Shown here piece by piece: positions 1 to 8,487 of a stretch of DNA of 64,000 nt. This stretch comes from Paenibacillus castaneae (GTDB lineage: Bacteria; Bacillota; Bacilli; Paenibacillales; Paenibacillaceae). A program made the position numbers and the translations under genes. The notes under the pieces were generated by a model. That model saw nothing but the letters and a program-made list of their open reading frames with translations. It searched no databases and was not told the DNA's origin. The first letter of the stretch is position 1, and the number at the start of each line of letters is the position of its first letter. The stretch lies in assembly GCF_002884445.1 (NCBI RefSeq), contig NZ_KZ614144.1, positions 4,570,094-4,634,093 on the forward strand, read 5' to 3'.

Positions 1-946
1 CCGCAAACGATACAACCAATGATCCGAGCATCCATGCCGCAAGTACAGCCAGCGAGAAGCCAAGCGTCATTCCCTCGATCGGAGGCGCTGTTCCGCTCAC
101 ATAATTCATAAGACCAAGATTAACCATAAATAAATATTTGGCTGATGTCCATGAAGAAACCATATTGCTTAGTATCGCCCCTGCGATTAAACAAGCCAGC
201 ATCGTTCCCATTCCTGCTGCGCTGCTTCTCATTAGAATAGACAGCATGAAGGATAAGGTTCCAACGACCAGCGATATAAACCACGCCAGACCAAACTGCT
301 GAATAATATATTGCCACTGCGACACGAGGCGAACCTCCGAGATGTTGAGCTCGCCACCCTCTACTTTAAACCCCGTCAGCACCGGCGCTGCCCAGCCCTG
401 ATTACCGAACATGAAAGCCGATATAATATACGACAGCAAACCGAATATGAATATAACTAACGAAACCGACAGAATGAGCGCTATATATTTGCTTAGCAAT
501 ATATGAAAGCGGCTCACTGGCCGAGTTAGCAGCAGCTTGATCGTTCCCATGCTTCGTTCTGAGGATACGAGATCGACAGCAATAATCATAATTAATAGCG
601 GCAAAAACAGCTCCGCTGAGTTTTCCACAAAACCTCTAATAAACGTTGGCGCCCCTGGCTCCGATGGATTGATATCATGATCCAAATAATATTGAGACTG
701 CTCAATTTGGATCTGAAGCTGCTCTCTCCACTGACCCGCACTGCTTAAGCGGTTTTGCCAGTCGACGATTTTCTGCTGCAGCTCTGTACGCCAATCAACC
801 GTGCCAAGCCGCTCTTTTATCGTCTCCGCCTGCCGCGCCTGTGCGTACGTAAACATGGAGAGAAGTACGAGAATAATGACCGATATAATGATAAAACGGC
901 GCTTTCCAAGCAGCTTTGTCATTTCGTTCTGTACGAGATTAATCAA
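1..946 (-). CDS. ABC-2 type transporter permease (C-terminus outside window)
   Basis: This is the membrane subunit of an ABC exporter whose ATPase lies immediately upstream. The start is TTG at 946, 7 nt after a GGAGG, and overlaps the end of the ATPase gene by 8 nt, which suggests translational coupling. The reading frame stays open to the window edge. The N-terminus has a short cytoplasmic piece (MINLVQNEMTKLLGKRRF) and a first membrane helix. A soluble extracytoplasmic stretch of about 90 residues rich in Gln and Trp follows, then several hydrophobic helices containing the SSERSMGTIKLLLTRPVSR segment. That segment is typical of ABC-2 permeases of the NatB/YhaP kind. The substrate cannot be told from the sequence. 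The last part of the protein is missing because the window ends. Confidence 0.85.
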   Translation of the reverse strand, partial: MINLVQNEMTKLLGKRRFIIISVIILVLLSMFTYAQARQAETIKERLGTVDWRTELQQKIVDWQNRLSSAGQWREQLQIQIEQSQYYLDHDINPSEPGAPTFIRGFVENSAELFLPLLIMIIAVDLVSSERSMGTIKLLLTRPVSRFHILLSKYIALILSVSLVIFIFGLLSYIISAFMFGNQGWAAPVLTGFKVEGGELNISEVRLVSQWQYIIQQFGLAWFISLVVGTLSFMLSILMRSSAAGMGTMLACLIAGAILSNMVSSWTSAKYLFMVNLGLMNYVSGTAPPIEGMTLGFSLAVLAAWMLGSLVVSFA

Positions 947-1850
947 TCGATTCGCCTCCAGTCAGCTCCAGGAATAAGTCTTCGAGCGCCGGCAGCTTCC
1001 GATTCATTTCGAGTACGCTTACGCCTGCTTCAACCAGCTTTCGGTTCCAGTCGCCACTCAGCTGCTCTGAATAAATAGTTGTTACGGTTTCTTCCTGTTC
1101 ATTCAGCAATTCGGTCAAGCTGCCCAGCACCGATTTGCCTAAAGCAAATGGTCTTAGCCGCCACTGAAGCCTCTCTTCGCTGGACAATAGATTGGTGACA
1201 GAATCTACACGAATAATTTCACCCTTGGTGATGATCGCCACACGATCGCACATTAACTGAATTTCATGCAGCAAATGACTGGAAACAAGAACAGTCAGCC
1301 CTTCCTCCTCTGCCAGAAAGCGAATAAATGCCCGCATTTCCCGAATGCCGGATGGATCTAGGCCGTTCGTAGGCTCATCCAGAATGAGCACATCCGGCTT
1401 GCCAAGCAAAGCTTGCGCAATGCCAAGCCGCTGCCGCATGCCCAAGGAGTAGGTGCTCACTTTATCATTCACTCTCTCCTGCATGCCCACTAATCGAACG
1501 ACCTCGTCAATTCGAGCTTGTGTGGTCCCTTTTAGCATAACGGCAAAGTGACGAAGATTTTCCATTCCGCTTAGGAATGGATACAGCTCCGGATTCTCAA
1601 CGATGCAGCCGAGATGACTCATCGCCTTCGTGAACTCTTTCGCGATATCTAATCCGCATATATGAATCGTTCCGGAAGTTGGCTTAATTAAGCCAACCAG
1701 CATTCGAATCGTCGTAGTTTTCCCTGCGCCGTTAGGCCCGAGAAAGCCAAATACCTCGCCTCGCTTGAGCTCGAAGCTTAAATCCTTTATGATGGTGCGT
1801 TTGCCGATTACTTTCCGCAAGCCTTGAACAGATAAAGTGATGCTGCTCAT
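939..1850 (-). CDS. ABC transporter ATP-binding protein
   Basis: Cytoplasmic ATPase of about 303 residues that should power the adjacent ABC-2 permease. Visible motifs are Walker A GPNGAGKTTT near residue 38, the signature YSLGMRQRLG, Walker B VLILDEPTNGLD and the switch histidine in SSHLLHE. The C-terminal 80 residues form the accessory domain seen in drug, antibiotic and Na+ exporters. The start ATG at 1850 is preceded by GGAGGTGG and overlaps the stop of the upstream SGNH hydrolase gene by 4 nt (ATGA). It therefore belongs to the same operon as that gene and the permease. The exporter's substrate is unknown. Confidence 0.93.
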   Translation of the reverse strand: MSSITLSVQGLRKVIGKRTIIKDLSFELKRGEVFGFLGPNGAGKTTTIRMLVGLIKPTSGTIHICGLDIAKEFTKAMSHLGCIVENPELYPFLSGMENLRHFAVMLKGTTQARIDEVVRLVGMQERVNDKVSTYSLGMRQRLGIAQALLGKPDVLILDEPTNGLDPSGIREMRAFIRFLAEEEGLTVLVSSHLLHEIQLMCDRVAIITKGEIIRVDSVTNLLSSEERLQWRLRPFALGKSVLGSLTELLNEQEETVTTIYSEQLSGDWNRKLVEAGVSVLEMNRKLPALEDLFLELTGGESID

Positions 1851-2635
1851 CGAGGTCCACCTCCGCTTGTGATCAACGCTGCCACTCGATCAGCCATCAG
1901 TCGATACCCTACTTCATTGGGATGAAAGTGATCAGTAAACAAATAGTCATTCACGTTCAGTTGAAACAAATCATAGGTTGGAACGAATACCGCCTTAGAA
2001 TCTTCCGCAAGCAGTTCCATCGTTTTAGAGTTCCAGCCTCTCACTGTTTTCGACGTCAATGCACCTTCAGGGAACTCGTTAAACGGATCATACAAGCCTA
2101 ATAAATAAATGGTTGCCTCCGTGTTGACTGCTCGAATATCCGCTAGTATCGCTTTCAGATGGGAGAGGTAAGCTTCCTCTAGCTTGGATATGCTATCGTC
2201 CGTTATATTGGTTAACGTCTGACCGCCTAGAAACAAATCATTACCGCCAATCGTCATCAGTATAATATCCCCTTGTCCGATCTGGCGCTTGATTTCCTTC
2301 TCCTTGATTTGCTCTGCCAATCGCTCTGAGGTGAGCCCCTTAATGCCCAAATTAATTAAGGAAACGTCCAACCCTTCCTTCTTTAATTGGTCGGTCACAT
2401 AGCCTACATATCCCTTCCCCTCAATATCTCCGGTGCCTCTTGTCAGGGAATCTCCTAGAGCTATGATTTTCAACTCATTTGTTTGTGCAGCTGATTCATC
2501 TGCAGCAGGCGGTGAATACGCCGAATGTGCTGCGCCAATTAAGTAATCCTTTACTGTCCAGCCCAGGCCAAATATCCATAGGAGACAGGTAAAAGCAGCA
2601 AAAACGGTAATGATGCGAACCTTCTTGCTATGCAA
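1847..2635 (-). CDS. Membrane-anchored SGNH/GDSL-family hydrolase
   Basis: Predicted extracytoplasmic esterase or lipase of about 262 residues. One hydrophobic helix (IITVFAAFTCLLWIFGLG) near the N-terminus serves as signal or anchor. Block I IALGDSLTRGTGD carries the nucleophile Ser, block III is IGGNDLF, and block V TDHFHPNEVGY carries the catalytic Asp and His, so the triad looks complete. I place the start at TTG 2635, because GGAG lies 8 nt upstream; a GTG at 2644 is in frame but touches the ribosome binding site. The gene overlaps the ABC ATPase gene by 4 nt. It resembles YhcR/YpmR-type GDSL proteins of Bacilli, but the substrate is unknown. Confidence 0.85.
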   Translation of the reverse strand: MHSKKVRIITVFAAFTCLLWIFGLGWTVKDYLIGAAHSAYSPPAADESAAQTNELKIIALGDSLTRGTGDIEGKGYVGYVTDQLKKEGLDVSLINLGIKGLTSERLAEQIKEKEIKRQIGQGDIILMTIGGNDLFLGGQTLTNITDDSISKLEEAYLSHLKAILADIRAVNTEATIYLLGLYDPFNEFPEGALTSKTVRGWNSKTMELLAEDSKAVFVPTYDLFQLNVNDYLFTDHFHPNEVGYRLMADRVAALITSGGGPR

Positions 2636-2662
2636 TGCGTCCACTCCTCTCTATTCGTTCTG

Positions 2663-3391
2663 TCAGCTCCGAAACCAAAATTCAACCTGCTGCTGCATTT
2701 TGGCTTTATTTAATTCAAACTGTTTTCTTCGATGACCGTTAGCACCGGAAGGATGAGGCATGTCGAACAAACATCTTTTCTCGTCCAACCAGCCTTTATC
2801 AACGAATGCTTGTACAACCTCCGACACTGCTTTTCCCAAAGGGATGATTAAAGCGTCCTTCACTGCTCTTAATTCAGCAAGAAGGATCGTCTCTGCATAG
2901 TGATAGAGCGTTTCAGATTTAAGAATTGCAGGGCTGTGGCCTGTATAGTTATGTCCATCCAAAAATACAGGATACCTGATGGCGGAAGTCGTATGCAGCA
3001 AATCCCTGCGCTCTTCAAACAAAGCTTCGCTGCTCTCAAGCCCAATAGGTTCAGGCAAGGCGATTTGATTGAGCATTTCGATTAAGTTTTTTCGCATCGA
3101 GCCTGCAAAGCTCGCAATTTTCTTAGCGTTTCGGTCAATTTGCGCAGCAGCTACACCTTTCCATAAATCGTCACGCGCGCTCCGAATGGCAAGCTCCATT
3201 TGGGTAAAGCCTGGTGTTATGCCAATAATCATTACTTTCGCTGCATCATTCACATATTCATATGGGACGTAATAAATAGACATATTCAGATGCTCATCAA
3301 TTAGCAGCTCTCTTACCAATAACTGCTCTTTGGATAAGCTGCCTGGCGGTAATGACATAATATAGTTTTTGTACTTTTCAATTTGGCTCAC
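2663..3391 (-). CDS. Uracil-DNA glycosylase superfamily-like protein
   Basis: Protein of 242 residues that starts at GTG 3391, 9 nt after AGGAG. The segment VMIIGITPGFTQMELA resembles the GxxPG-type motif 1 of the uracil-DNA glycosylase fold. A second segment near the C-terminus, MPHPSGANGHRRKQF, resembles the HPS motif 2 of the same fold. This suggests the UDG/MUG alpha-beta fold, but the canonical catalytic Asp/Asn after the first motif is not obvious, so activity on uracil is uncertain. It lies 27 nt downstream of the GDPD gene and 27 nt upstream of the SGNH hydrolase gene, in the same operon. Its presence among membrane and envelope genes is unexplained. Confidence 0.7.
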   Translation of the reverse strand: MSQIEKYKNYIMSLPPGSLSKEQLLVRELLIDEHLNMSIYYVPYEYVNDAAKVMIIGITPGFTQMELAIRSARDDLWKGVAAAQIDRNAKKIASFAGSMRKNLIEMLNQIALPEPIGLESSEALFEERRDLLHTTSAIRYPVFLDGHNYTGHSPAILKSETLYHYAETILLAELRAVKDALIIPLGKAVSEVVQAFVDKGWLDEKRCLFDMPHPSGANGHRRKQFELNKAKMQQQVEFWFRS

Positions 3392-3417
3392 GGCGTCTTT
3401 CTCCTAATCTGAATCAG

Positions 3418-5205
3418 CTATATATTAAGCTCAACCATGCTTTGCGCACGGACAGGATAGTCTGTAATGATGCCGTCAATTTCAAATTTCAGCACTTCTT
3501 TCAAATTACGTTCGCTGTTGACCGTCCACACCCATACCTCTCTGCCGTTTCTGTGGGCGCGATCTACAAGCTGCTTCGTCAGCATCACCTGCTCAATCGT
3601 ATAGAAGTCCACGTCCAGCAGCGATAAATCCCCTACCGCGAAATATAAGATTTGACCAATCTTAATGTCGGGATTCAGCTGTCTTATTTGGTGAAGGGTC
3701 AGACCGTCAAAGGATTGAATATAGCAATTCTGAATCATATCGAATTGTTCAATCAAATGAACGACCTCCTTAGCAAGCTCCTCACCGGAGCCGTAAGGCT
3801 TAAGATCAATAATAAGCCTTCCTTTCCCCTGCGCCGCGGCAAGCACCTCCGACAACATCGGAATCCGAACCACTTCCTCTGCTCCGCCATCTCGATTGCT
3901 GATGTTAAGCTCCTTGATCTCATCATAGCTCAGCTCATTTACCCGCTTCGCAATACCAGTCATCCGCCGAAGGTTATAGTCATGATGCAAGACGACCACA
4001 CCATCCTTCGTAAGCTGGACATCTATTTCAACGGCATCAATGCCTTGATCCAGAGAGCTCTGCACAGCCCTGAGCGAGTTCTCAGGTGCTGAGAGCGTAT
4101 CTCCGCGGTGTGCGGATAGTAGAACACTCCATTTGATATAAACGAGGTTATCATTAGCTGCGTAGCTTACAAATAGAGCCACAGCCAAATATATCGCGAT
4201 CGCAGATGCGTAAAGCGTCGTTTTGCGAGTTCTTCCTCGCAAGAAGGCCGACATACTCTTCTCCAAAAGCCCAATCCAATGATTCCGGTAAACGCGAAGC
4301 TCATCTTGCGGCATAACACCAAGCCTGCGGCTGAAATTATAAAATAATCGGGTCAATACGATCATATTAACCGGGACGAGCAGCAGCGTGAACATATAAG
4401 TAAGTACGGTCGTTAATGTTAAGGAATAATGATTGGAAATCAATTTGAGCACATTCATATTAAGCCATGACGGCAAATAAGCGACAGAAGAGATTACGAA
4501 AAAGCCGAGCGAGAGCACAGCAGCATTCAACAGAAACAAATAAATGAAAATCGATAATCGCTTTCCATTGGTTAAGACAAGACTGCCCTTAATCGCCATC
4601 CGTATGGATTTGCCTTCAATCATAATGAAGTGCAGGACAAATATCCATCGCAATATGGTATAAACCGATATTAATAATAGAATGCCCAATAAAACAACCA
4701 TCATAAAAGAAGAGCCCAATATACGGTTATTAATAAATATTGGAACGTTAAATAATTCATACAATGACGAAGATAACGGAGATTCAATAAACGGCATAAG
4801 AAATAGCAGGAAAAACAACAGCTGGATTGTACCAAAGCCAAATAGCTTTGGCGTCTTCCTTAGTGTCGTCAGCAGCGCATCTGTAATCAGTATGTTTTTA
4901 TTGAAATAATGCTGCTGGGCAATCGTAATAATGACGCCAAATTCAATAAACAGTACCAGCACTGCTACTAAACAAATCGCAATAAGTCCAATTATGCCTG
5001 TATAGCTCAGGCCAATCTTATACACTTCGCCATTCAGTAGAGAGCCCGTTCCAACCACACGAATAATTCGGTTGAATATAAATGAAATGATAGGGATGAT
5101 GACAAAGCTCGTAAGCAGCATAAATAAATACTCGAACACAAGGTGCTTCTTGTATGTCGCGCGGAAGTCGCGAATACTTCTGACAAAAAGTTGAAGCATA
5201 GACAT
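3418..5205 (-). CDS. Membrane glycerophosphodiester phosphodiesterase
   Basis: A 595-residue fusion of two parts. Residues 1 to about 345 carry roughly eight hydrophobic helices, matching the membrane domain found N-terminal to some bacterial GDPD enzymes. Residues about 360-590 form a GDPD TIM barrel: SAHRGDTLSAPENS supplies the first catalytic His and Glu, and AVEIDVQLTKDGVVVLHHD supplies the metal-binding Glu/Asp and second His. GDPD enzymes hydrolyse glycerophosphodiesters to glycerol 3-phosphate and an alcohol, and some act on lipoteichoic acid or lipid head groups. The catalytic domain follows the last helix, at VSYAANDNLVYIKW. It is the first gene of a minus-strand operon reaching to the window start. 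Confidence 0.92.
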   Translation of the reverse strand: MSMLQLFVRSIRDFRATYKKHLVFEYLFMLLTSFVIIPIISFIFNRIIRVVGTGSLLNGEVYKIGLSYTGIIGLIAICLVAVLVLFIEFGVIITIAQQHYFNKNILITDALLTTLRKTPKLFGFGTIQLLFFLLFLMPFIESPLSSSLYELFNVPIFINNRILGSSFMMVVLLGILLLISVYTILRWIFVLHFIMIEGKSIRMAIKGSLVLTNGKRLSIFIYLFLLNAAVLSLGFFVISSVAYLPSWLNMNVLKLISNHYSLTLTTVLTYMFTLLLVPVNMIVLTRLFYNFSRRLGVMPQDELRVYRNHWIGLLEKSMSAFLRGRTRKTTLYASAIAIYLAVALFVSYAANDNLVYIKWSVLLSAHRGDTLSAPENSLRAVQSSLDQGIDAVEIDVQLTKDGVVVLHHDYNLRRMTGIAKRVNELSYDEIKELNISNRDGGAEEVVRIPMLSEVLAAAQGKGRLIIDLKPYGSGEELAKEVVHLIEQFDMIQNCYIQSFDGLTLHQIRQLNPDIKIGQILYFAVGDLSLLDVDFYTIEQVMLTKQLVDRAHRNGREVWVWTVNSERNLKEVLKFEIDGIITDYPVRAQSMVELNI

Positions 5206-5341
5206 TCATCCTATCTTCCTGGTGTAGATGCTGCAAAATGCTTATTATTGTTATTTTTCACCTATATATTATTATACGCATGAGCCTGCCCCTGCGTCGA
5301 ATTCAAAAGATTGAAACAGTCGTTTATTTTTTATATTTCGC

Positions 5342-5371
5342 AAAAAAAGCTCTGACTATAAAAGTCAAAGC
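5342..5371 (-). terminator. Rho-independent terminator of the beta-helix gene
   Basis: Read on the minus strand, a 9-bp stem (GCTTTGACT / AGTCAGAGC, one mismatch) encloses a short loop and is followed by seven T. It lies 12 nt past the stop of the gene ending at 5384. Confidence 0.85.
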
Positions 5372-5383
5372 TTCATCAAGGCC

Positions 5384-7528
5384 TTATTTTAAAACATTAT
5401 TTTGATCTTTATCATTTTTCTTTAATGCCAATTTGGCTGTATACAGTGTATTATTCTCAATCAGATACACTGGAGCACTCGTTCCTGCATAGATCGTGGA
5501 AATTCCGATTGCAGCTAAATTCGTATTAAACGTATTGCCGCGAATAACAGCTTTCAATACGCGATGCTTCTCCTTCTGTTTCCAGTAATCGCCGATTCGG
5601 AGCAGTTCAACTGATGTGTTAGTCAACGCATTAGCGTTAATCGTATTATTTTCCACTAATGCGCTTTTCGCTGCTTGAATGCTGATTGCCTGCGTATTGC
5701 CCTGTATTTCGAAAGTTGAATTTTGCACTGTAAGCACCAAGTTCGGATGGTTACCTAATAGGCTAGCACCGCCCGAAGCGGGTGGTTTGAAGGTACAATG
5801 ATCGAACACATATTTACCCGATGCCGAGAGAGAAAGAACTCCGTTGTTTCCTCCCTCAGCACCTTCAAATTGACAGCCGTTATACGTTCCGGGAGGGAGC
5901 GATAAGTCATAAAACGTATTGAATCCGATTACTTTCAAATTATCAAATATGGAACCTTCGGCAACTCCGCCAACTATAGAGCGCAGCTTGGATTCACCGA
6001 TAATGGTGACATCCTTCAAATGGATCGGCTCTTTCCAAATGGATAGCCCTGAATCACTCTTTTTGTTGTTATACATCGTAACATTCGATACACTGATTCC
6101 GAATGGAACCTTTGAACTAATGCCTAGAACCGAATCTGTAAACTCCATGCCATCGATTTGAATGTTGGGTCCTTCCAGCGTCGTATACGAATCATTCATT
6201 TTATTGCCAATAAACGCAGCGTCATGCGCCGCAATCAATCTTGATCCATCGAAATGATTATTAGTAACGGTTGCTCCCTTGAAGGGTTGCGATATAGCAA
6301 GCCCAATGGCACCTTTCGATGCCAAATGATTATTATCCACTACGGCATCATGTCCATCGAATAAAACGACATCATAAGCCGCATTATTATAAAATTCATT
6401 ATCGCTAATGACCACATTGGTATTGAGATAGCCGTTCACTTCAAAGCCGCCTTCTACATCGATGCCCGCTTGCGGTGCCGTACCTTTCATATCATGAAGC
6501 GAATTATTCGAAATAAGCACTTGATCAGCACCGCCTACCGTAATGCCTTGTCTTCGATTAAAGGCAAATTCCGAATTTTTTACGGTCACATTTTGTGTTG
6601 CTTTCCGGTTCCAAACCTCCACATAAGCTTTATCTTTAGTCGCTTGGTTAAACACGAGATTGAATTGTGTCGCTCCTGCCGGGATGGTAAGCTTATCCCT
6701 CAGCTTTCGGTTAGCAAGCTTTGAAATAAATGTGCTATCTGCCTTATAGAAAAAAAGATCAAATGAGCTCGGAAGCTTCTGAGCGTTGGACAATTCAAAT
6801 TCTCTTTCTGTTTTGAAAATAACGTTATTTAATGGAATCGGATTTTTTGTTCTTATCTTCTTGGCATTGCTAATATTTTTCCCTTTATTATCAAATTCAC
6901 CTGATACGAAATGATTCTCATACAGATCTTGTATCATCGTGCCATAGCCACCCAGAATTAATCCGTCGCCTGTGAAGTTAACAGCCTTTACCCCATCAAT
7001 GGTCACGTCAGTGGCGCCGGCAGTCATGATGCCATAACCGCCTTCATGGGTGCCTGAGCTATATTTATTATCCTTTTTGGAATAATCATGCTTTTCTTTA
7101 TCACCATAATAGGTACCGCCTTTGAGCGTTACATGATGGATTCCATAGCCGATGTACATCAGCTGGTAGCTCTCTTTATCATTTGTTTCTTTTTTGAGCA
7201 CGGCATCCATCGGCAGCTCGAACAGCATATTGCTTACCATTTCAATTCGACTGTTTTTGTCGATCAAATACGTGCCTGAAGGCAGCGATGCTGAGGTTTT
7301 CCCGTTCTGGTTCGCCCATTTCAGCGCGTTATTTATTCCTTTTGTTGTTTCCACAGGATGTGTGCCATCCTTATAAATTCCCCATTTCGCTAAATCGATT
7401 TGTTCGGATTTCTGAGCTTCGCTATTACCTCCATTATCACTATCTTTATTTATTAATAAAGACTGTACCGGCATCAATGAAAGCTGAGCGGCCAGCAATA
7501 CCAACAATAGCAGCTTCATCATATTCAT
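5384..7528 (-). CDS. Secreted right-handed beta-helix (pectate-lyase-fold) protein
   Basis: A 714-residue exported protein. It starts with a signal peptide (MNMMKLLLLVLLAAQLSLMPVQS). Next comes the pectate-lyase-3-like opening LAKWGIYKDGTHPVETTKGINNALKWANQNG, which matches the sheath start of phage tailspike and polysaccharide-lyase-like beta helices. From about residue 150 to the end there are many short repeats of the form VTIDGV, VTVKNSEF, VLISNNSLHDM, VVISDNEFYNN, AVVDNNHL and ATVTNNHFDG, the parallel beta-helix ladder. An inserted non-repetitive segment lies at about residues 210-310. No catalytic residues can be assigned, so it may be a polysaccharide lyase, hydrolase or binding protein. 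The ribosome binding site is AGGAGGG. It is monocistronic, with its own terminator. Confidence 0.85.
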   Translation of the reverse strand: MNMMKLLLLVLLAAQLSLMPVQSLLINKDSDNGGNSEAQKSEQIDLAKWGIYKDGTHPVETTKGINNALKWANQNGKTSASLPSGTYLIDKNSRIEMVSNMLFELPMDAVLKKETNDKESYQLMYIGYGIHHVTLKGGTYYGDKEKHDYSKKDNKYSSGTHEGGYGIMTAGATDVTIDGVKAVNFTGDGLILGGYGTMIQDLYENHFVSGEFDNKGKNISNAKKIRTKNPIPLNNVIFKTEREFELSNAQKLPSSFDLFFYKADSTFISKLANRKLRDKLTIPAGATQFNLVFNQATKDKAYVEVWNRKATQNVTVKNSEFAFNRRQGITVGGADQVLISNNSLHDMKGTAPQAGIDVEGGFEVNGYLNTNVVISDNEFYNNAAYDVVLFDGHDAVVDNNHLASKGAIGLAISQPFKGATVTNNHFDGSRLIAAHDAAFIGNKMNDSYTTLEGPNIQIDGMEFTDSVLGISSKVPFGISVSNVTMYNNKKSDSGLSIWKEPIHLKDVTIIGESKLRSIVGGVAEGSIFDNLKVIGFNTFYDLSLPPGTYNGCQFEGAEGGNNGVLSLSASGKYVFDHCTFKPPASGGASLLGNHPNLVLTVQNSTFEIQGNTQAISIQAAKSALVENNTINANALTNTSVELLRIGDYWKQKEKHRVLKAVIRGNTFNTNLAAIGISTIYAGTSAPVYLIENNTLYTAKLALKKNDKDQNNVLK

Positions 7529-7696
7529 ATTTCGCCCTCCTATTCAGCAAATTTTAACAAACCTTCAAATGATTCCCTCTTTTTCAATCCCTTTAATATA
7601 CCATTGCGGTTATTCTTAATAAAGAACAATGCACGTCATTTTGTATGTATCCCAAGAAAATGGTTCCCTGTTCCTAACGATTTGGGTATCCCCCAA

Positions 7697-7745
7697 TAAA
7701 AAAAACTGCCCTAGGCGCTGCTAACATAGCATCTAACACAGTTGA
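7697..7745 (-). terminator. Possible terminator after the small membrane protein gene
   Basis: On the minus strand an AACTG...CAGTT outer pairing encloses a TGCTA/TAGCA hairpin and a GCGCCTAGGGC segment and is followed by eight T. The stem is irregular, so this is a weak call. The rest of 7557-7773 holds nothing I can assign. Confidence 0.4.
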
Positions 7746-7773
7746 ATCGGAGCTGATTATTCGATTTCTTTGC

Positions 7774-8262
7774 CTACGACGTTTTCCTTTTCCCCCAAGG
7801 TTTAAAAACCGATAAAATAAACATAGACACAACAGATATGATCTGGAGTACGATTCCAACCCAGAGCTGCTGATGGTTAACCATATAGACTGCATTGTGA
7901 AGAGCATCCAGGCCCTCCGCCGAGGTTACCTCAAATGCTTTCAGTGCCCAGTTATACATCCCGATAATTCCTAGGTAAATCGACAGCAGCGTCAATATTT
8001 GTTTGGCTATAATCCAATAATATTTGAACATCCCCCAATGGGTCAGCAAGGATAGTAGAACCCCGGACACCGCAGCGCCAATTGTGGAAACTCTTACGCT
8101 TGTCTTCGCCAAAAAGTTCATGGCAGCATAGCACATTTGCAGCTGGCTAGCATCATTGGCGGCACCGGCGTTTATACTTAGTAACAAAAAGGTCATAGCG
8201 CCCCCGAGCATAATAGAGGAAAAAAATAAATGAATGAACAATAACCATTTTTTTTGTGTCAT
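7774..8262 (-). CDS. Four-helix integral membrane protein, DUF2269-like
   Basis: About 162 residues with four predicted membrane helices: WLLFIHLFFSSIMLGGAMTFLLL, VRVSTIGAAVSGVLLSLL, YYWIIAKQILTLLSIYLGIIGMY and LWVGIVLQIISVVSMFILSVF. The opening KKWLLFIHLFFSSIMLGG resembles the HxxxxxxxxG pattern of DUF2269/CopD-like membrane proteins. I chose the ATG at 8262 because the longer frame (to 8352) runs polar residues into the regulatory region and has no ribosome binding site; no strong one precedes 8262 either. It is divergent from a two-component system with a short histidine kinase and may be a target or sensory partner of it, which is inference only. Confidence 0.65.
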   Translation of the reverse strand: MTQKKWLLFIHLFFSSIMLGGAMTFLLLSINAGAANDASQLQMCYAAMNFLAKTSVRVSTIGAAVSGVLLSLLTHWGMFKYYWIIAKQILTLLSIYLGIIGMYNWALKAFEVTSAEGLDALHNAVYMVNHQQLWVGIVLQIISVVSMFILSVFKPWGKRKTS

Positions 8263-8348
8263 CGTAATTTTAACAATAGGAGCTTCCACCCTTTCCGCGA
8301 TAAAATTGATTTTTCTTATGCATCTATTTTTATCATATCTGCCACTGA

Positions 8349-8433
8349 TCACAAAATTATACCTGAAACAATCACAAAACAGTCACAAACCGTTACAGTT
8401 CTCTCACAAGGATCAAAAAGCGATGATTAAAAT
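8349..8433 (+). promoter_or_regulatory. Four TCACAA(A/G) direct repeats plus -10 ahead of the response regulator
   Basis: TCACAAA occurs at 8349, 8372 and 8383 and TCACAAG at 8404. The start-to-start spacings are 23, 11 and 21 nt, close to one or two DNA turns. A -10-like TAAAAT lies at 8428-8433, and 17 nt upstream the -35 position is CACAAG, so the last repeat overlaps a poor -35. This arrangement is typical of PhoP/OmpR-family activator sites. The likely regulator is the adjacent response regulator acting on itself and perhaps on the divergent gene at 8262. Confidence 0.55.
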
Positions 8434-8487
8434 GTTATCCTTGAAAGGAAGAGAAGCCGGTTAGTTACACGTTGGAGGACAATTTCG

